Positions 57,272 to 60,670 of a DNA stretch of 60,670 nucleotides are shown here, one piece after another. The translations under genes and the position numbers were made by a program. Position 1 is the first letter of the stretch; each line of letters opens with the position of its first letter. This stretch comes from Opitutia bacterium (GTDB lineage: Bacteria; Verrucomicrobiota; Verrucomicrobiia; Opitutales; UBA953), in the NCBI GenBank assembly GCA_947378905.1, contig CANCLV010000003.1, positions 1-60,670 of the forward strand, read 5' to 3'. The notes beneath the pieces were generated by a model. It saw nothing but the letters and a program-made list of their open reading frames with translations. It ran no database searches and was not told where the DNA came from.

Positions 57272-58474
57272 TTAGGCATCCTCGATAGGGCGTTCAACTT
57301 CGGTGGGGGCTTCGTAATCAACTCCGGCAAGTCCGAAGCCAAAGTTTTTCAGGAAGTCGGATTGGTAACCTGCAAAGTCCCCGTACTGATCGAGGGTTTC
57401 CGTGGTAACATTAGGCCAAATATCAAACACCGCTTTTTGAATCTCAGGCATCATTTCCCAGTCGTCGATACGGACGCGGCCTTTTTCATCAAAGTTTAAG
57501 CACTCACCGTTATACATTTGTTTTTCGAAGAGACGTTGAATCTGTTCGATACAACCTTCGTGATTCCCCTTTGCCTTCATAATTTTGAAAAGCAAAGAAA
57601 CATAAAGTGGGACGACGGGAATAGCTGAGCTCGCTTGAGTTACGACGGCTTTATTAACGGAGACAAAGGCGCGACCGCGATGGAGCTTCATGAGACTGTC
57701 AATTTTTTCTCCAGCGCGTTCGAGGTCTTCTTTGGCTTTGCCAATGGTTCCGTCTTTGTAAATCGGCCAAGTGACTTGTGGTCCAATATAAGAATACGCC
57801 ACCGATTGGCAGCCCTCGGCAATCACGCCCGCTTGGTCGAGTTGATTCATCCAAATTTCCCAATCTTCTCCGCCCATGACTTTAACGGTGTTGAGAATTT
57901 CATCAGCGTTTGCGGTTTCGAGTGTTACGTCGTTCACTACTTTACGATCGGTATCTAAATTCTTCGCGTGGAATGGTGCGCCCGTTGGCTTGAGTGTTGA
58001 TTTGTAAGTCACGCCATCAGGTGCGGTACGACGAGGTGAAGCTAAGGAGTAAACCACTAAGTCGATTTTTCCGTTCGGCATTTTCTTTTTAATCGTCTCG
58101 ATGACCTGGTTTTTTATTTCTGCAGAAAACGCATCACCATTGATTGAAAAAGCTTTTAGTCCGGCCTTCTTGGCTTCGGCATGAAAACCTGCGGTGTTAT
58201 ACCAACCAGGGCTGCCGGGTTTATCGCCTTCGCCGTTGCGTTCAAAAAATACTCCGAGGGTGGCGGCACCAGAACCGAAAGCGGCTGCGATGCGTGAAGA
58301 GAGACCGTAGCCAGTCGATGAACCAATCACGAGGACTGACTTCGGTCCGCCTTGGAGTGGTTTACGTGATTTTACGTAGCTGATTTGCTCGCGCACATGG
58401 GCGACACAACCTTCGGGGTGTGAGGTGATGCAAATAAATCCACGGACACGGGGCTTGAGGACTTGCTGGGACAT
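57272..58474 (-). CDS. fabV: Trans-2-enoyl-CoA/ACP reductase FabV
   Basis: A 400-residue enzyme from the ATG at 58474, the length of known FabV proteins; the in-frame extension further upstream lacks family sequence and runs into the divergent gene. The N-terminus (RVRGFICITSHPEGC) and the Rossmann segment VLVIGSSTGYGLSSRIAAAFG are typical. The catalytic Tyr239-x8-Lys248 (YKDGTIGKAK) is the FabV form of the SDR motif. FabV performs the last step of fatty acid elongation with NADH and is insensitive to triclosan in other bacteria. It is first in a leftward operon with parA, mfd, a PPIase and malQ. Confidence 0.96.
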   Translation of the reverse strand: MSQQVLKPRVRGFICITSHPEGCVAHVREQISYVKSRKPLQGGPKSVLVIGSSTGYGLSSRIAAAFGSGAATLGVFFERNGEGDKPGSPGWYNTAGFHAEAKKAGLKAFSINGDAFSAEIKNQVIETIKKKMPNGKIDLVVYSLASPRRTAPDGVTYKSTLKPTGAPFHAKNLDTDRKVVNDVTLETANADEILNTVKVMGGEDWEIWMNQLDQAGVIAEGCQSVAYSYIGPQVTWPIYKDGTIGKAKEDLERAGEKIDSLMKLHRGRAFVSVNKAVVTQASSAIPVVPLYVSLLFKIMKAKGNHEGCIEQIQRLFEKQMYNGECLNFDEKGRVRIDDWEMMPEIQKAVFDIWPNVTTETLDQYGDFAGYQSDFLKNFGFGLAGVDYEAPTEVERPIEDA

Positions 58475-58559
58475 GCGGAGAGGATTGAACCGTCGGGGCT
58501 TAACTTCAACCCGATTTTCTTCCACTTGCTCCGGTGGCGAACTTAGGGTTGGATGGGCC

Positions 58560-59729
58560 ATGTTCAGTTTCCGACTCTCCTTTGCAGATGATTCAAACGC
58601 CTTAAGTAAGGCGCGGGAACGTCGCCGAACTGCTGGTTTGCCAACACTTGATTTAGCCGATGCAAATCCCGCTACGGCAGGATTTGGTTGGTCTGTCTTA
58701 GAATTAGGCACCTTGCTTCGCCGTGATGGAATTCAGCGACAAGATCCCGATGCGCATGGGCTTAGCTCGGCTCGTACGGCCGTCGCAGATTACTATCTTG
58801 CTCGCGGAACACGTCTCACACCCGACCGTATATTTTTATCTGCGAGCACTAGTGAAGGTTATAGTTGGTTATTTAAATTATTATGCAATCCGGGTGACGA
58901 AATTTTAGTACCCGAGCCTGCGTACCCTTTATTAGAGGTCATCGCCTCGTTGGAAGGTGTCACTTTGAGACCTTATCGATTAGTACAACTTGCAGGCGAG
59001 TGGGTGATTGATGTGGCGAGTCTGACAGCGAGTCGACAAACACGAGCGATTGTTTGTATCAATCCCTCCAATCCCACCGGTGCTTTTGTCGGTCGCCGCG
59101 ATCGAGATATTCTTCGTAACTTCGCTCTAAAAAATAGTTTAGCGGTAATTTGTGATGAAGTATTTTTAGATTATCCAGCCGAAGGGGTGAGCTCACCAGG
59201 CACTTGGGCAGGAGAAACACAAGTGGCGCTTTATGTGTTAAGTGGACTTTCAAAAGTCGCCGTCGCTCCACAATTAAAAGTAGGTTGGATTATTGTCTCA
59301 GGCCCGACTGACACGGTTCAAGAATCTTGTCGTCGACTTGAACATATCGCGGATGCCTTTCTCTCGGTAAATACTCCTGCGCAATTAGCTCTACCCGATT
59401 TACTTCGTCGAGCGGAACCGATTCGTGCAGCTATCCGCACGCGTGTGAGTGAGAATCAAAAAATTCTAAAAGATTGGGTCGTCTCCTCGGGTCATGCTTG
59501 TACTGTTTTGCCTCGTCCGGCGGGATGGATGGCGATCCTCGGTTTGCCTCCAGGGGTCTCGGAAGAGCGTTTATTGCTCAACGCCTTGGATGAGGGGGTT
59601 TGGGCTCACCCCGGTTATTTTTATGGGATGTCCTCTAATTTACCCTCGGTAATTCTGAGCCTTTTGCCCAAATCTATTGATTTTTCTGAAGGTTTAAGCG
59701 GTTTAGACCGTGCTTTGCGAAGGACTTAA
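58560..59729 (+). CDS. Class I/II pyridoxal-phosphate aminotransferase
   Basis: About 389 residues from the ATG at 58560; upstream in-frame codons overlap fabV antisense and look non-coding. PLP-binding Lys232 lies in LSGLSKVAVAP, with INPSNPTGAF (Asn of the AAT fold) and ICDEVFLDY (Asp199). The pattern fits MalY/PatB or aspartate-type aminotransferases (AlaT-like), but the substrate is not certain. It is divergent from fabV with 85 bases between starts and is followed 63 bases later by rpmB. Confidence 0.92.
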   Translation: MFSFRLSFADDSNALSKARERRRTAGLPTLDLADANPATAGFGWSVLELGTLLRRDGIQRQDPDAHGLSSARTAVADYYLARGTRLTPDRIFLSASTSEGYSWLFKLLCNPGDEILVPEPAYPLLEVIASLEGVTLRPYRLVQLAGEWVIDVASLTASRQTRAIVCINPSNPTGAFVGRRDRDILRNFALKNSLAVICDEVFLDYPAEGVSSPGTWAGETQVALYVLSGLSKVAVAPQLKVGWIIVSGPTDTVQESCRRLEHIADAFLSVNTPAQLALPDLLRRAEPIRAAIRTRVSENQKILKDWVVSSGHACTVLPRPAGWMAILGLPPGVSEERLLLNALDEGVWAHPGYFYGMSSNLPSVILSLLPKSIDFSEGLSGLDRALRRT

Positions 59730-59792
59730 TTACCGCTTGCCAATCGGCACCTCACTTATTTGCTACGACCTTCCAAGGAGAACAAAACTACT

Positions 59793-60023
59793 ATGTCCCG
59801 TATCTGCAGCGTCACCGGCAAGCGCCCCGTCAAGGGCCGTCGAATCATCCACCGTGGTCAATCCAAGAAGAGTGGTGGTATCGGCTTCCAGCTCGTTAAA
59901 CAAACGAAGCGTGTCTTTCGCCCCAATGTTCAACGCATTCGCGTTCTCCAACCTAATGGTTCGGTAAAGCGCCAATGGGTTTCGGTTAAAGCTCTCAAAG
60001 CTGGTTTAGTAACCAAAGCCTAA
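59793..60023 (+). CDS. rpmB: 50S ribosomal protein L28
   Basis: A 76-residue protein starting MSRICSVTGKRPVKGRR, with TKRVFRPNVQRIRV, the L28 pattern. The ATG at 59793 is preceded by AAGGAG (12 bases upstream), one of the few clear Shine-Dalgarno motifs in this window. It is followed by a terminator. Confidence 0.96.
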   Translation: MSRICSVTGKRPVKGRRIIHRGQSKKSGGIGFQLVKQTKRVFRPNVQRIRVLQPNGSVKRQWVSVKALKAGLVTKA

Positions 60024-60040
60024 TTTAAAATAGGCTTAAC

Positions 60041-60069
60041 AAAAAACCCCGCAACTCGCGGGGTTTTTT
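60041..60069. terminator. Bidirectional terminator between rpmB and dgkA
   Basis: AAAAAACCCCGC (60041-60052) with GCGGGG (60058-60063), loop AACTC, then six T. It can serve both rpmB and the leftward dgkA. Confidence 0.9.
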
Positions 60070-60092
60070 ATTGGGTGTCTACCCAGCGTTTA

Positions 60093-60509
60093 TTATTTCT
60101 GAAATAATTTCTGAACAATATCGTTGTGCCATAGCACACCCACCCAGGTTGCCGTCGCACAAAGTATGGTGAGAAAGACTGCAGCACTGCCCATATCCTT
60201 GGCGCGTTTGGCCAAGGGGTGGCGGTCCAGAGAAATGTGGTCGGTGTTCGCTTCAATTGCTGAGTTGATTAATTCAACGATGAGAATCATTTGCAGAACA
60301 GAAAAGAGAAGTGCTCGTTCAACCGCCGACACAGGAATGAACCAAGCGATGATTGAAAGAGGAATGACGACGATGAGTTCCTGTTTGAAAGCTTCTTCGT
60401 GTTGAGCCGCTGCCTTTAATCCGTCCCACGTATAGAAAAGTGCTTTGATCAGTCGACCGAAGCCACCTTTAGACTTCATCGATTCACCGTAGTTTTGGGG
60501 CGGTTGCAT
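60093..60509 (-). CDS. dgkA: Diacylglycerol kinase-family membrane protein
   Basis: A 138-residue protein with three transmembrane helices. Signature sequences are HEEAFKQEL at the first helix, VELINSAIEANTDHISLDRH and LAKRAKDMGSAAV, the catalytic region of bacterial DgkA. It phosphorylates diacylglycerol or undecaprenol in the inner membrane. The N-terminal 20 residues extend beyond the usual start. It shares the downstream terminator with rpmB. Confidence 0.94.
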   Translation of the reverse strand: MQPPQNYGESMKSKGGFGRLIKALFYTWDGLKAAAQHEEAFKQELIVVIPLSIIAWFIPVSAVERALLFSVLQMILIVELINSAIEANTDHISLDRHPLAKRAKDMGSAAVFLTILCATATWVGVLWHNDIVQKLFQK

Positions 60510-60629
60510 AGGGTTTATTTAACATATTTAGATAAATTTGAATAGGGCAAAGCCAATTTATCCCTTAAAACGCTTGCCAGAGGGGGGTGTAGCCCTAGGT
60601 TTCTGGGTTCTCTCAACAGAAAACATACC

Positions 60630-60670
60630 ATGCGCGACGACTATTTGCTGGAAGCTAAAAAGAAGATTAC
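60630..60670 (+). CDS. Start of a gene, possibly RNA polymerase omega subunit (3' end outside window)
   Basis: An ATG at 60630 opens a frame reading MRDDYLLEAKKKI to the window end. The leader (TCTCAACAGAAAACATACC) resembles other starts here: it is G-poor and has no Shine-Dalgarno motif. The short basic beginning recalls omega subunits of related bacteria, but only 13 residues are visible, so this is a weak guess. Confidence 0.4.
   Translation, partial: MRDDYLLEAKKKI

Noticed and set aside
58475..58711. Extended N-terminus of fabV
   Set aside because: FabV proteins are about 400 residues and start near RVRGFICITSHPEGC; the extension overlaps the divergent aminotransferase gene.

Overview
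This is a housekeeping stretch of a Gram-negative-type bacterial chromosome. The best fit is Verrucomicrobiota, probably class Opitutia. That placement is inferred from a combination of traits: a tRNA-Thr/tuf/tRNA-Trp/secE/nusG/rplKAJL/rpoBC block, Mpl muropeptide recycling, a FabV enoyl reductase, a PEP-CTERM sorted protein, a Wza/Wzc-type exopolysaccharide export set, and a McsA/McsB/ClpC protein-arginine kinase system. I see no rRNA, prophage, insertion sequence or CRISPR array. Gene density is very high, and no stretch over about 300 bases lacks a gene.

Layout. 1-4757: C-terminal part of SMC, an HtrA-type protease and a small TonB-like protein. 4862-17760: the translation/transcription block (tRNA-Thr, tuf, tRNA-Trp, secE, nusG, rplK, rplA, rplJ, rplL, rpoB, rpoC), with a structured RNA before rplL and a terminator-like attenuator before rpoB. 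17898-23239: outer-membrane barrel, polysaccharide export lipoprotein-like protein, a chain-length/tyrosine-kinase protein with an extraordinary Gly/Tyr-rich N-terminus, and an M48 metalloprotease. 23240-31454: SppA, a widespread protein family of unknown function, a membrane protein, a LysR regulator facing yggS-recN, and an SDR. 31494-36013: hpf, mpl and the leftward nrnA-truB-ribF genes. 36142-44675: clpC, several small or exported proteins, tRNA-Ala, an ACP/ketosynthase pair, and mcsA-mcsB. 44672-48758: leftward nusA-infB-rbfA. 48965-60670: ettA, a leftward fabV-parA-mfd-PPIase-malQ operon, an aminotransferase, rpmB, dgkA and the start of a gene that may encode RNA polymerase omega.

The strongest oddities lie inside universal genes. 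In RpoC all four cysteines of the second zinc site are gone, and the intervening segment is an ungapped 50-residue tandem duplication. EF-Tu has an altered switch I. Shine-Dalgarno sequences are almost absent; most leaders are G-poor, and the exceptions include rplL, which sits behind a folded RNA. The nusA leader carries a consensus-like promoter followed by an intrinsic-terminator hairpin, suggesting attenuation. The classical nusA-infB-rbfA-nrnA-truB-ribF cluster is split by a block with clpC at one end and mcsAB at the other. Many convergent gene pairs meet exactly at, or overlap across, their stop codons.
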